From the NCBI RefSeq assembly GCF_039539525.1, contig NZ_BAABDH010000113.1, positions 54,265 through 118,264 of the forward strand: a DNA stretch of 64,000 nt. The letters are read 5' to 3'. The notes beneath the pieces are model-generated. The model was not told the DNA's origin, did no database searches, and was given only the letters and a program-made list of their open reading frames with translations. Within the stretch, counting starts at the first letter, position 1; each line of letters starts with the position of its first letter. The DNA is from Hymenobacter algoricola (GTDB lineage: Bacteria; Bacteroidota; Bacteroidia; Cytophagales; Hymenobacteraceae). This document shows positions 1 to 7,375 of this stretch, in pieces. A program made the position numbers and the translations under genes.

Positions 1-52
1 AAAGGGCTAGGATTTTCCGATCGGTGTCATCAAGTTCGTAATTGCGAGCCAT
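1..52 (-). CDS. Lrp/AsnC family regulator, N-terminus only (partial)
   Basis: The reverse strand from an ATG at 52 reads MARNYELDDTDRKILAL and runs off the window edge. The pattern 'LDxTDRKIL' is the usual opening of the N-terminal helix-turn-helix of Lrp/AsnC feast/famine regulators, which sense amino acids and bind DNA as dimers or octamers. Only 17 residues are visible, so the ligand-binding RAM domain cannot be checked. The gene is divergent from the tRNA-like/hairpin RNA locus that follows, with about 110 bases between its start and the nearest TAnnTTTG element. Confidence 0.7.
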   Translation of the reverse strand, partial: MARNYELDDTDRKILAL

Positions 53-161
53 GTTTTAGTCTTTTGTTTGCCTATATTTCAATTAAAGGCGTATTAAATT
101 AAAAGATTTGCAAATTTTTTCGTCATTGGCTGAAGATATTTTATTACTACGGCACAAATAT

Positions 162-169
162 TACATTTG
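162..169 (+). promoter_or_regulatory. Bacteroidota -7 element upstream of the tRNA-like RNA
   Basis: TACATTTG matches the Bacteroidota -7 consensus TAnnTTTG exactly and lies 34 bases before the tRNA-like fold. No clear TTG (-33) element sits 19-21 bases upstream, so it is a plausible but incomplete promoter. It would start transcription rightward, away from the Lrp-type gene. Confidence 0.45.
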
Positions 170-203
170 TCATAATCCGACGCAAGCGGCGAGGGATATA
201 CTT

Positions 204-318
204 TGTAGGATGATGGAACTGGCAGACATACCCTCCTCTCTCGGGGGTGGTGACTCGGGAGAAACTGGTCCGGCGGCCGGCTAACTGCACCGTGGAGGTT
301 CGAACCCTTCTTCTACAG
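204..318 (+). ncRNA. tRNA-like RNA with an oversized variable region
   Basis: Seen directly: a 7-bp acceptor-like stem (TGTAGGA at 204-210 with TTCTACA at 311-317, one G-U), a D-arm (ATG 213-215 / CAT 227-229, loop containing GG), a 5-bp anticodon-like stem (CCCTC 231-235 / GGGGG 243-247) with a 7-nt loop, and a perfect T-arm (GGAGG 294-298, loop TTCGAAC, CCTTC 306-310). The region between the anticodon and T arms is 46 nt (248-293). Leu/Ser variable arms are normally much shorter. It can itself pair (GGTG 249-252 / CACC 288-291; CCGG 270-273 / CCGG 277-280). The nominal anticodon would be CTC, but the loop is all pyrimidine/C, including position 37, which is atypical. No CCA is encoded. It is either a decayed or modified class II tRNA, or the tRNA-like domain of a longer RNA ending at 453. 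Confidence 0.6.
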
Positions 319-351
319 CTTTGGGTGGATAATGTGAGGAGGGAAAAACGG

Positions 352-453
352 GAACGTATCTGGGTGGGTACGTTCTTATTGCTGAGTGGCTGTATCTGGG
401 TGGGTACAGCCCTTCTATAAGAGGCTGCATCTGGGTGGGTGCAGCCTTTTTTT
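352..453 (+). ncRNA. Three-hairpin array with a constant loop and varying stems, ending in a terminator
   Basis: Three perfect 7-bp hairpins carry the identical 10-nt loop TCTGGGTGGG. Hairpin 1 is GAACGTA 352-358 / TACGTTC 369-375. Hairpin 2 is GGCTGTA 388-394 / TACAGCC 405-411. Hairpin 3 is GGCTGCA 423-429 / TGCAGCC 440-446, followed by seven T (447-453). The loops start at 359, 395 and 430, so the period is 35-36 nt with 11-12 nt linkers. Stem differences are compensated on both arms, which argues for selection on RNA structure. The last hairpin plus T-run is an intrinsic terminator, so the array is probably the 3' part of one transcript with the tRNA-like fold. A weaker loop-like TTGGGTGG occurs at 321-328. 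No family name is known to me. Confidence 0.7.
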
Positions 454-550
454 GTGCCTGCCCGACTGGTCCTGATAGTGTAAACTGAGCTGGCCACTGC
501 TTTAATTTCGCGCAAAGAACGCCAATTTTGCCCATCTCTTTTAAGCTCAA

Positions 551-599
551 CCGTTAAATTCCCGGGGAGACACCTAGATGGGGCGGGGCAATTTAACGG
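551..599. repeat. Long inverted repeat downstream of dsbD
   Basis: CCGTTAAATT (551-560) is a perfect inverted match to AATTTAACGG (590-599). The stem extends by CCCG/CGGG after a 2-nt bulge. It lies just beyond the dsbD stop codon, where it could stabilise or end that transcript, but no T-run follows on either strand, so it is not a typical intrinsic terminator. The rest of 454-611 shows no gene. Confidence 0.6.
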
Positions 600-611
600 C
601 ATAGTCTCGGC

Positions 612-2813
612 TTACTTGGCGGCCTGCACGGCCACCGGATTGCCTTGTTGCTGATACTGCCGCAGGCCCGCATCGAGAAAATTCACGAACTCCGTAACGG
701 AAGGCTCATAGGCCAGGGGTGCCACCAGGGGTTGGTTCTGCCCCTCTTCCGGATTCAGCAGCACGTAGTAGGGCTGGGCATTCACGCCGTAGCGTGTCAC
801 CTGCAAATCGGCATTCTGCTTGCCTAGGGTGGTTTTCAGCTGCTGGTCCCGGGGCGAGGTATACCACTCGGCCTTGGGCAGCTCGGCCTTGTCATCCACG
901 TACAGTGCCACCACCACAAATTTTTCGCGCAGCCGCTGTAGTACCTGCGGGTCGCTCCACACGGTGGCTTCCATCTTGCGGCAGTTCACGCAGGCGTGGC
1001 CCGTGAAGTCGATGAAGATGGGCTTGCGCTGCTGCCGGGCGCAGCGCTTGGCCTGCTCCAGGTCGAAGTAGCCCTGCAGTCCGTGGGGCAGCTCCAGAAA
1101 GTCGGCGTAGCGCGGCTCTTCGCACAGCGCGTTGCGCACGGGCAGCGGCCCGGCTTCGGCGCGGTTGAGGGAGAAGTCGTGGTTGCTCTGCGGGGGCAGG
1201 TAGCCGGCCAGCAGCGGCAGCGGGGCGCCGAACAGGCCGGGCACCAGATACACCATGAAGCCCAGCGCCAGCACGGCCATCATCAGCCGGCCCACGCTCA
1301 GGTGCCCCAGATCGGAGTCGTGGGAGAGGCGGTATTTGCCGAGCAGATACATGCCCAGCAGGCCGGAGAGCGTAATCCACAGCACGATGTACACGTCGCG
1401 GGGCAGCAGGTTCCAGTGGTAGGCCAGATCGGCCATGCTCAGAAACTTGAGGGCCAGCATCAGCTCAATAAAGCCCAGCACCACCTTCACCGTGTTCAGC
1501 CAGCCGCCGGAGCGGGGCAGGCCTTTCAGCCAGGAAGGAAAAATGGCAAACAGCGTGAAGGGCAGCGCAAAAGCCAGGGAGAAGCCCAACATGCCCACGA
1601 CCGGCATCAGGGTCTGGCCGCGGGCCGCCAGTCCGAGCACGGTAGCCACAATGGGTCCGGTGCAAGAAAACGACACCAGCACCAGCGTAAACGCCATAAA
1701 GAACACTCCCAGCCAGCCACCCTTATCGGCCTGCGCATCGGCCTTGTTGACCAGCGCGTGCGGCAGCGTAATTTCGAACAGCCCCAGAAAAGACAGGCCG
1801 AAAACCACGAACACCACGAAGAAGATCAGGTTGGGCAGCCAGTGCGTGGCCATGAAGTTGGGGCCGTCTTCGCCCAGCAGCCGCGCCACGACCACGCCAA
1901 TGATGGTGTAAATCAAAATAATGGACAGGCCATAGACCAGCGCTTTGAGGATGCCCTGCCGCCGGCTGTCGGAGCTGCCGGTGAAGAAGGAAACCGTCAT
2001 CGGGACCATGGGAAATACGCAGGGCGTAATCAGGGCGGCCAGGCCGGAGAGAAAAGCCAGGAAGCCGAAGCTCCACAGGCCGCCGCCCTCCGGCGCGGCG
2101 CCGGCCGCAGTAGCCACGGCTACGGACGGCGGCGCAGCCGCTACGGCAGACGGGGAGGCCGGAGCCGCGGGGCTGGCCGGCTGAACTGCGGCGGCTGTCA
2201 CGGCGCTATCCGCCGGGGCAGCCGGAGCCGGCGCAACGGCAACCGCTCCGGCTGGCGGAGCAATGGACTGCGCCGGGGCGGCCGGGGCGGCAACGGTACC
2301 CGTAGCTTGGGCCGGAGCCGCTACGGCGGTACCGGTCACGGTGAGCGGGCCGAAGCTCAGGGTTTCGGAGCCCGGCACGCAGCGGCCGTCCACGTCGGTG
2401 CAGGTCTGGTACTCGGCCTCGGCTTTGATGGTGAGCAAGCCGGGCTGCAGCACCCGGATGCGCTGGCGAATCTGGCCGGTTTTCTCGAAGTAGGTAATGT
2501 CGCCTTTGAAGACGTCGTCGTACTTTTTCCTGGTGCCCACGGACCTGGGCGGCCCCACCAGCTCGTAGGCGGGGCTTTTGGCAAAGGTCAGCGTGAACAC
2601 CGTCGGCCCCAGGTCGGGGTCGAAGTCGGTGGCGTACAGGTGCCAGTTGGTATCGATGCGGGCATTGACCAGCAGCTCGACTTCCTCCCCCGCTTTGGCC
2701 GTAGGCTTGCTGAGCTCGACGCTGAGCTTGGTGGGCGTGAGCACCTGCGCCCCGACGACCCCGTGCAGCAGCCAGAAGAGAACGAGCAAAAGAATTTTTC
2801 TAGGAGCCAGCAT
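612..2813 (-). CDS. dsbD: Thiol:disulfide interchange protein DsbD
   Basis: Carries electrons from cytoplasmic thioredoxin across the inner membrane to periplasmic thiol proteins. Signal peptide, then an N-terminal DsbD alpha-type domain (about residues 30-155), an Ala/Pro-rich linker (about 158-240), and a polytopic CcdA-like domain with redox cysteines in TPCVFPMVP (about 264) and SFSCTGP (about 383). A C-terminal thioredoxin domain carries CVNC (about 608-611). All three expected cysteine pairs or partners are therefore present. Length, 733 aa, is larger than enteric DsbD because of the linker. I chose the ATG at 2813, giving MLAPRK and an immediate signal peptide. An upstream in-frame TTG at 2846 would add 11 unlikely residues. 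Transcribed alone, divergent from the CNNM gene. Confidence 0.93.
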   Translation of the reverse strand: MLAPRKILLLVLFWLLHGVVGAQVLTPTKLSVELSKPTAKAGEEVELLVNARIDTNWHLYATDFDPDLGPTVFTLTFAKSPAYELVGPPRSVGTRKKYDDVFKGDITYFEKTGQIRQRIRVLQPGLLTIKAEAEYQTCTDVDGRCVPGSETLSFGPLTVTGTAVAAPAQATGTVAAPAAPAQSIAPPAGAVAVAPAPAAPADSAVTAAAVQPASPAAPASPSAVAAAPPSVAVATAAGAAPEGGGLWSFGFLAFLSGLAALITPCVFPMVPMTVSFFTGSSDSRRQGILKALVYGLSIILIYTIIGVVVARLLGEDGPNFMATHWLPNLIFFVVFVVFGLSFLGLFEITLPHALVNKADAQADKGGWLGVFFMAFTLVLVSFSCTGPIVATVLGLAARGQTLMPVVGMLGFSLAFALPFTLFAIFPSWLKGLPRSGGWLNTVKVVLGFIELMLALKFLSMADLAYHWNLLPRDVYIVLWITLSGLLGMYLLGKYRLSHDSDLGHLSVGRLMMAVLALGFMVYLVPGLFGAPLPLLAGYLPPQSNHDFSLNRAEAGPLPVRNALCEEPRYADFLELPHGLQGYFDLEQAKRCARQQRKPIFIDFTGHACVNCRKMEATVWSDPQVLQRLREKFVVVALYVDDKAELPKAEWYTSPRDQQLKTTLGKQNADLQVTRYGVNAQPYYVLLNPEEGQNQPLVAPLAYEPSVTEFVNFLDAGLRQYQQQGNPVAVQAAK

Positions 2814-2983
2814 ACAGCAGCAAAAAGTCAGGGGGAAAGTCAGCAAACAAACAAAGTACGGCAGGAAGTGTCACAAACTTCGTACGCAGCCGATTTCGGG
2901 GGCTCCGCCAGCCGGGTTTTGGGGTCGGGCGGGCTGTGCATCGGCCCTATTTCTGACTCAGCCGGAACTGCTTGGCCGAAATC

Positions 2984-2994
2984 CCGTACTTTTG
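2984..2994 (+). promoter_or_regulatory. -7 promoter element for the CNNM/CorC gene
   Basis: CCGTACTTTTG contains TACTTTTG (2987-2994), an exact TAnnTTTG match, 45 bases before the ATG at 3040. A TTG lies at 2972-2974, closer than the usual -33 spacing. The same 11-mer recurs at 25545-25555 and 36752-36762, upstream of two other genes in this window. Confidence 0.5.
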
Positions 2995-3039
2995 AGACAC
3001 AAAGGAAGCTGTGCCGTCCGAGCCGAAGCTTCCGCACCT

Positions 3040-4374
3040 ATGGCCTTAAAGATATTACTTACCGTTCTGCTGGTCTTGCTGAACGGGTTTTTCGTGGCAG
3101 CTGAGTTTGCCTTCGTCAAAGTCCGCATCTCCCAGATCGATATAAAGGCCCAGAGCGGCAATCGGCTGGCCAAGCTCGTGCAGAGCATGCTGCAGGACAT
3201 GAACTACTACCTGTCGGCCACGCAGCTGGGCATCACGCTGGCGTCGCTGGCGCTGGGCTGGATCGGGGAGAGCGTGGTGGCCGAAGTGGTCATGGCCATC
3301 ATCGCCAAGTTTGAAATTTCCCTGGCGCCGGCCACCGTGCACACCGTGGCGCTGGTCACCTCCTTCACCCTGATTACGGTGCTGCACATCGTGCTGGGCG
3401 AGCAGGCGCCCAAGGTGCTGGCTATTCAGAAGCCCGAGAGCATGAGCATGGCCATTGCCATTCCGCTGCGGGCGTTTGCCTTCATCACCTACCCGCTCAT
3501 CGTACTGCTCAACACCCTGTCGAACATCGTGGCGGGCTGGTTTGGCGGACAGGTTACCCACGGTTCCGAAGCCCACTCGGCCGACGAGCTGCGGCTGCTG
3601 CTGGATCAGAGCAAGCAAAGCGGAGAAATTCAGGATTCGGAGCACGAGCTGATTGAAAACGTGTTTCAGTTCAACGACCGGATGGTGAAGCAGATTATGG
3701 TGCCCCGCACCAAGATTGCCGCCATCGACGTGCATGCGCCCCAGGAGCAGGTGCTCGAAATGGTGTACAGCGAGGGCTACTCCCGCGTGCCGGTCTACGA
3801 GGACAACATCGACAACATCGTCGGGATTCTCTACGTGAAGGATCTGCTGCAAATTATCCGGCGCAACGAGCCCATCATGCTGCCCAAGATTATGCGGCCG
3901 GCGTATTTCGTGCCCGAAACCAAGAAAATAAACCGCCTGCTGCGCCAGTTTCAGCGCAAGCACATGCACATTGCCATCGTCTCCGACGAGTTTGGCGGCG
4001 TGTCGGGTATCGTCACCATCGAGGACATCATCGAAGAGCTGGTGGGCGAAATTCAGGACGAGTACGATAATGAGGTGCCGGTGGTGGAGAAGGTGTCGGA
4101 AACCGAGTACCGCGTCAATACCTCCACCCCGATTCAGGACGCCAACGAGTACCTGCCCTTTCCCCTGCCCGAAGGCGGCGACTACGAAACCGTCGGCGGC
4201 CTGCTGAACGTGATTTACGGCAGTATCCCGGAAGTCGGCGACGTGGCCGTGCTCGACAACTACGAGTTCCGGGTGCTCAAACGCTCCCGTCGGGTGGTGG
4301 AGCTGGTGCAGGTGCGCGTCACCGACCAGCAGGAGCGCGAAGCCGCCGCCGCCGACGACGCATTGAATATGTAA
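3040..4374 (+). CDS. CNNM/CorC-HlyC family membrane transporter with CBS pair
   Basis: 444-residue protein of the 'hemolysin C / CorC' class, today placed with CNNM Mg2+/Co2+ transport proteins in the inner membrane. Order: DUF21/CNNM transmembrane domain (about residues 1-190, opening with a hydrophobic helix and a GFFVAAEFAFVKVR motif), two CBS domains (about 205-330, starting near MVKQIMVPRTKI), and a C-terminal CorC_HlyC domain (from about 355). Full length and intact. ATG at 3040 was chosen because translation further upstream would run through the promoter region and adds no conserved residues. The true substrate (Mg2+ efflux, Co2+ or another) cannot be told from sequence. Confidence 0.9.
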   Translation: MALKILLTVLLVLLNGFFVAAEFAFVKVRISQIDIKAQSGNRLAKLVQSMLQDMNYYLSATQLGITLASLALGWIGESVVAEVVMAIIAKFEISLAPATVHTVALVTSFTLITVLHIVLGEQAPKVLAIQKPESMSMAIAIPLRAFAFITYPLIVLLNTLSNIVAGWFGGQVTHGSEAHSADELRLLLDQSKQSGEIQDSEHELIENVFQFNDRMVKQIMVPRTKIAAIDVHAPQEQVLEMVYSEGYSRVPVYEDNIDNIVGILYVKDLLQIIRRNEPIMLPKIMRPAYFVPETKKINRLLRQFQRKHMHIAIVSDEFGGVSGIVTIEDIIEELVGEIQDEYDNEVPVVEKVSETEYRVNTSTPIQDANEYLPFPLPEGGDYETVGGLLNVIYGSIPEVGDVAVLDNYEFRVLKRSRRVVELVQVRVTDQQEREAAAADDALNM

Positions 4375-4434
4375 AGCCCTGTTGGCTGCGCCAGGCAAAA
4401 AGGCCACCTTTTGCGGCCTCACCCATTTTTTCTC

Positions 4435-4806
4435 ATGGAAGCTTCCAAAACCCGCCGGTTTCTCAATTGGCTGATTGACAGCATCGGGGTGTTTCTGCTG
4501 CTGACATTACTGGTCCGGTTCTGTAGTAGCCCCACTACCACCCGTCTTCAACTGCAGCTGGCGTCCATGAGCTTGCTGTTTGTGTATTATGCTGGGGCCG
4601 AGTTCTTCTTCCAACGCAGCGTGGGCAAGCTACTCACGCACACGCTAGTAGTGAGCCAAGACGACGAACGGCCATCACTGGGCGCGGTGCTGCTGCGCAC
4701 AGTATGCCGCTTTATTCCTTTGGAACCTTTGAGCTTGCTGCTGACCGGCAAACGGGTCTGGCACGACACGCTTTCAGGGACGAAGGTTGTCTTTATAGAC
4801 TATTAA
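4435..4806 (+). CDS. RDD family membrane protein
   Basis: Small 123-residue protein with the RDD-family layout. The conserved opening arginine and aspartate appear in RRFLNWLIDS, followed by two hydrophobic segments, the family signature GKLLTHTLVVS (compare the usual GKxxxGLxV), and a closing hydrophobic/basic end with WHD. RDD proteins are inner-membrane proteins of mostly unknown role. Lies 60 bases after the CNNM gene on the same strand and before a small lipoprotein gene, so the three may be cotranscribed up to the terminator at 5105-5154. Confidence 0.8.
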   Translation: MEASKTRRFLNWLIDSIGVFLLLTLLVRFCSSPTTTRLQLQLASMSLLFVYYAGAEFFFQRSVGKLLTHTLVVSQDDERPSLGAVLLRTVCRFIPLEPLSLLLTGKRVWHDTLSGTKVVFIDY

Positions 4807-4858
4807 CTCTAGCTTTGGCTCATCTTTCCCTTTTTCTCTTCGTTTACCTTTTTCTCGT

Positions 4859-5095
4859 ATGAAGCAATTCCGACAGTTTGTTATTATTGTCTTGGCTACC
4901 GCCACTTTGTCTAGCTGCGCAACCGTATTTGGCGGTCCGGTTACTACGTACCAGAAAACCAAACCTGCTGCCGGTCAGCCGAAGCGTGAACTCCGTGTGG
5001 GAGCCTTGGTGGCCGACATTCTGCTGTTCTCACCCGGTGCGATAGTGGATTTCGTTACTGGCGCGATTTATAAGCCGCAGGCCACTACCAAATAG
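4859..5095 (+). CDS. Small putative lipoprotein
   Basis: 78 residues with an N-terminal signal and lipobox LSSC (Cys about 20), followed by ATVFGG and a hydrophobic stretch with LLFSPGAIVDFVTGAIY near the C-terminus. That Cys-Ala-Thr plus C-terminal hydrophobic segment resembles YceK/DUF1375-like small lipoproteins, but similarity is only by eye. Role unknown. Ends just before a strong bidirectional terminator. Confidence 0.7.
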   Translation: MKQFRQFVIIVLATATLSSCATVFGGPVTTYQKTKPAAGQPKRELRVGALVADILLFSPGAIVDFVTGAIYKPQATTK

Positions 5096-5104
5096 TCATC
5101 TGCG

Positions 5105-5154
5105 CTACAACAAAAAAGGGCTTGCATCTACATGCAAGCCCTTTTTTGTTGTAG
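5105..5154. terminator. Bidirectional intrinsic terminator (23-bp stem)
   Basis: Perfect inverted repeat, 5105-5127 against 5132-5154, loop CTAC. The GC core GGGCTTGCAT is flanked by an A6 run on one side and a T6 run on the other. It serves the lipoprotein gene on the plus strand and the carbonic-anhydrase-like gene on the minus strand. Confidence 0.92.
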
Positions 5155-5162
5155 TCGGTTAC

Positions 5163-5678
5163 TCAGGTCCCAAACCAGCTGGCATATTTCACATAGTTAT
5201 CGGCCGTGCGCACCATGTTCTGCCGTTGCTCTTCCGTCACGGGTTTAATGCGGCGGGCTGGGACGCCGGCATACAGGTAGCCGGGCTCACAGATCGTGTT
5301 TTCCAGCACCACCGCGCCGGCGGCAATAAGGCAGCCCCGGCCCACCACCGCCTGGTCCATCACGATGGCACCCATGCCGATGAGCACGTCGTCTTCCACG
5401 GTGCAGCCGTGCACAATGGCCCGGTGCCCGATGCTGACCCGGGAGCCAATGGTGGTGGCCGCTTTCTGATAGGTGCAGTGCAGCACGGCCCCGTCCTGCA
5501 CGTTGGTCTGGTCGCCGATGCGGATGCTGTTCACGTCGCCGCGAATCACGGCGTTGAACCACACGGTGCAGTCGGTGCCCAGCGTGACGTCGCCGATGAG
5601 GGTGGCATTGTCGGCCACGAAGCAGTTGGCGCCAAGCTGGGGCAGAACGCCGTGGACCGGCAGAATGAGGGCGGGCAT
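5163..5678 (-). CDS. Gamma-carbonic anhydrase family (hexapeptide repeat) protein
   Basis: 171 residues of left-handed beta-helix hexapeptide repeats typical of the gamma-CA/YrdA/PaaY group. The probable metal-binding histidines are visible in AVLHCT, IGHRAI and VHGCTV, spaced as in Cam-type enzymes, and FNAVIRGD is the usual conserved block with Arg/Asp. Whether it hydrates CO2 or is an orphan hexapeptide protein is not decidable here. ATG at 5678 was selected because family members start directly at a 'P-hydrophobic' strand. Translation further upstream gives unrelated sequence. Single gene ending at the shared terminator. Confidence 0.87.
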   Translation of the reverse strand: MPALILPVHGVLPQLGANCFVADNATLIGDVTLGTDCTVWFNAVIRGDVNSIRIGDQTNVQDGAVLHCTYQKAATTIGSRVSIGHRAIVHGCTVEDDVLIGMGAIVMDQAVVGRGCLIAAGAVVLENTICEPGYLYAGVPARRIKPVTEEQRQNMVRTADNYVKYASWFGT

Positions 5679-5774
5679 CGGGAGAAAATGGTAGGGTGGT
5701 AAAATCGGGAAGCTTGGTTGGAGCCGGGCAATAAAGCGCGGACAACCGGCCTGGGGCAATATCTTTGGTCGTCT

Positions 5775-6758
5775 CTACCGCGTCAGCATCCGCTTCCAGG
5801 TGCCTTTGCTGAGGTTGTACTTCAGCGTGCTGGGCAACGCCTGCCAGAAGTACTTGTTGACTTCCACGGCGAAGCTGGGCTGCATGTAGCAGTTGATGGT
5901 GCAGCCCTCGCACTGGGGCAGCCGGCCTTCCAGCGCCACCAGCCGGCCGACTTCGGGCGCGTGGTAGAGGTCGAACAGCTGGCCGCCGATGGGGAATTTC
6001 TGCTCGCCCAGGTGGTAGCAGGGCAGCACCAGCTCGTTGGAGGGCGAAATAACCAGCGTGGTGCTGGCGGCCTTGCACACGGGCGCGGCCACGTGGTTGC
6101 CGCCGTCCTTGCGCAGCTGAATGAAGGCCTCGTTGAGGTACACGCCCTTGCGCTTGCCGAAGGCCGACAGGTAGTCCAGCTCGGCCGGGGTGAGCTGCTC
6201 CCCGGTTTCGACGGTGTTGTACTCAAAGGCCGGATTCAGAATCAGCACCAGGCCGTTGGGCCGGGCAATGTTGCGGTACACGGCTTCCAGGTCGTGCAGG
6301 TTTTCGCGAAATACGGTGAACAGAATGTCGGGCCTCTCGCCCAGCTCCTTGGCCACGCGGATGCTTTCCAGCACGAAGTCGTAGCAGGCCACGCCCCGGC
6401 CCTTGTCGTGGACTTCCTTCTCGGAGGCATCGAGGCTGAAGTGCAGCATGTCGACCTTGCCGCGCAGCTTTTCCGCGTACTTAGGATACAGCAGGCAGTT
6501 GGTGGTGAGCGTGGTGATAAAGCCCATGTCGTGGGCCAGGCCCACAAACTCGTGAATCTGCCGGTGCAGCAGCGGCTCTCCGCCGGTGAAGTCGACCACG
6601 CTCACGCCCAGGCGCTTCAGGTCGCGCAGGTTCTGCTCCACGTCGGCCAGCTGAATGTAGGGCGAGGGTTTTTCCCAGATGTCGCAGAAGGAGCACCGCG
6701 CATTGCACCGGTAGGTGACGTAGTAATTGCACAGAACCGGATGACGAACTAGACGCAT
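5775..6758 (-). CDS. Radical SAM protein with C-terminal Cys cluster
   Basis: 327-residue radical SAM enzyme. The [4Fe-4S]-SAM motif CNARCSFC lies at about residues 18-25, with the GGEP motif near 60. A C-terminal set of cysteines (VCKA, PCYHLGE, CEGCTINC) resembles a SPASM/auxiliary-cluster region. It resembles MoaA/HpnH-like Bacteroidota proteins, but the substrate is unknown. Start at 6758 (MRLVRHPVL) places the cluster at the usual distance. Neighbours do not form an obvious pathway. Confidence 0.85.
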   Translation of the reverse strand: MRLVRHPVLCNYYVTYRCNARCSFCDIWEKPSPYIQLADVEQNLRDLKRLGVSVVDFTGGEPLLHRQIHEFVGLAHDMGFITTLTTNCLLYPKYAEKLRGKVDMLHFSLDASEKEVHDKGRGVACYDFVLESIRVAKELGERPDILFTVFRENLHDLEAVYRNIARPNGLVLILNPAFEYNTVETGEQLTPAELDYLSAFGKRKGVYLNEAFIQLRKDGGNHVAAPVCKAASTTLVISPSNELVLPCYHLGEQKFPIGGQLFDLYHAPEVGRLVALEGRLPQCEGCTINCYMQPSFAVEVNKYFWQALPSTLKYNLSKGTWKRMLTR

Positions 6759-6866
6759 AGTGGGTAAAGATAGGCAACGGTCCGGGACGGAACTGGAACA
6801 TACCATGCAGCCCGGCGCGGCGTTGAAGGCTTCTACGGTCTAATGGACTCCTTTAACCACCTGATT

Positions 6867-7352
6867 ATGCCTTCCTTCAAAATCCTGCTGACTATTACCG
6901 CCCTGGCGGCAGCCGTTCTCACCGGCTGTAAAGAGGAAAGGGTGATGCCGGGCCAGGACTACCTGGTTTTCGGCTGGTACCACGGCGCGTGTCAGGGGGA
7001 GGGCTGCGTTGATATCTTTAAGCTCGACAAAAACGCCGGCCTGCTGTACGAAGACAGCACCGACCGGTATCCGTCGTCGACGGCACCCTATGAAGGGCAG
7101 TTCGGGCTGACATCGGCGGCCCAGTACCAGCTGGTGCAGGATCTGCCCGCGCTACTCCCCCACCAGCTGCTCACCCAGCCCATTGGCACCATCGGCCAGC
7201 CCGACTTTGCCGATGGCGGCGGCTACTACGTGGAAATAACTAACAACGGGCAGCGCAAGTTCTGGCTTATCGACACCAACAAGGACAACATCCCAACCTA
7301 CCTCTACCCGTTTGTCGACGCGCTGCAGGCAAAAATCATCCACCTGCAGTAG
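6867..7352 (+). CDS. Putative lipoprotein of unknown function
   Basis: 161 residues. Signal peptide with lipobox LTGC (Cys about 21), then a soluble domain with WYHGACQGEGCVDIF, which holds a possible disulfide pair, and a C-terminal part rich in aromatic residues. ATG at 6867 (MPSFKILL) gives a clean signal peptide. An upstream in-frame ATG at 6843 adds eight residues. I do not recognise a family. Convergent with the HhH-GPD gene. Confidence 0.75.
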   Translation: MPSFKILLTITALAAAVLTGCKEERVMPGQDYLVFGWYHGACQGEGCVDIFKLDKNAGLLYEDSTDRYPSSTAPYEGQFGLTSAAQYQLVQDLPALLPHQLLTQPIGTIGQPDFADGGGYYVEITNNGQRKFWLIDTNKDNIPTYLYPFVDALQAKIIHLQ

Positions 7353-7375
7353 CCTGCGGGCGGCGGGCGCCGCCG

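Noticed and set aside
204..318. Tail end of a tmRNA
   Set aside because: No tmRNA-like 5' GGGGxTG start, tag ORF or pseudoknots, and the D- and anticodon-like arms are contiguous.
352..446. Hairpin array as a CRISPR array
   Set aside because: Units are palindromic hairpins with 11-12 nt linkers, far shorter than spacers; no cas genes are present.
147..602. Minus-strand ORF of 151 codons across the tRNA-like/hairpin region
   Set aside because: It runs through the palindromic hairpins and T-run, has no coherent protein composition and its repeats are explained by the RNA array.
996..3104. Long plus-strand ORF antisense to dsbD
   Set aside because: Gln/Gly/His-rich shadow of a GC-rich gene; dsbD on the other strand has intact domains and motifs.
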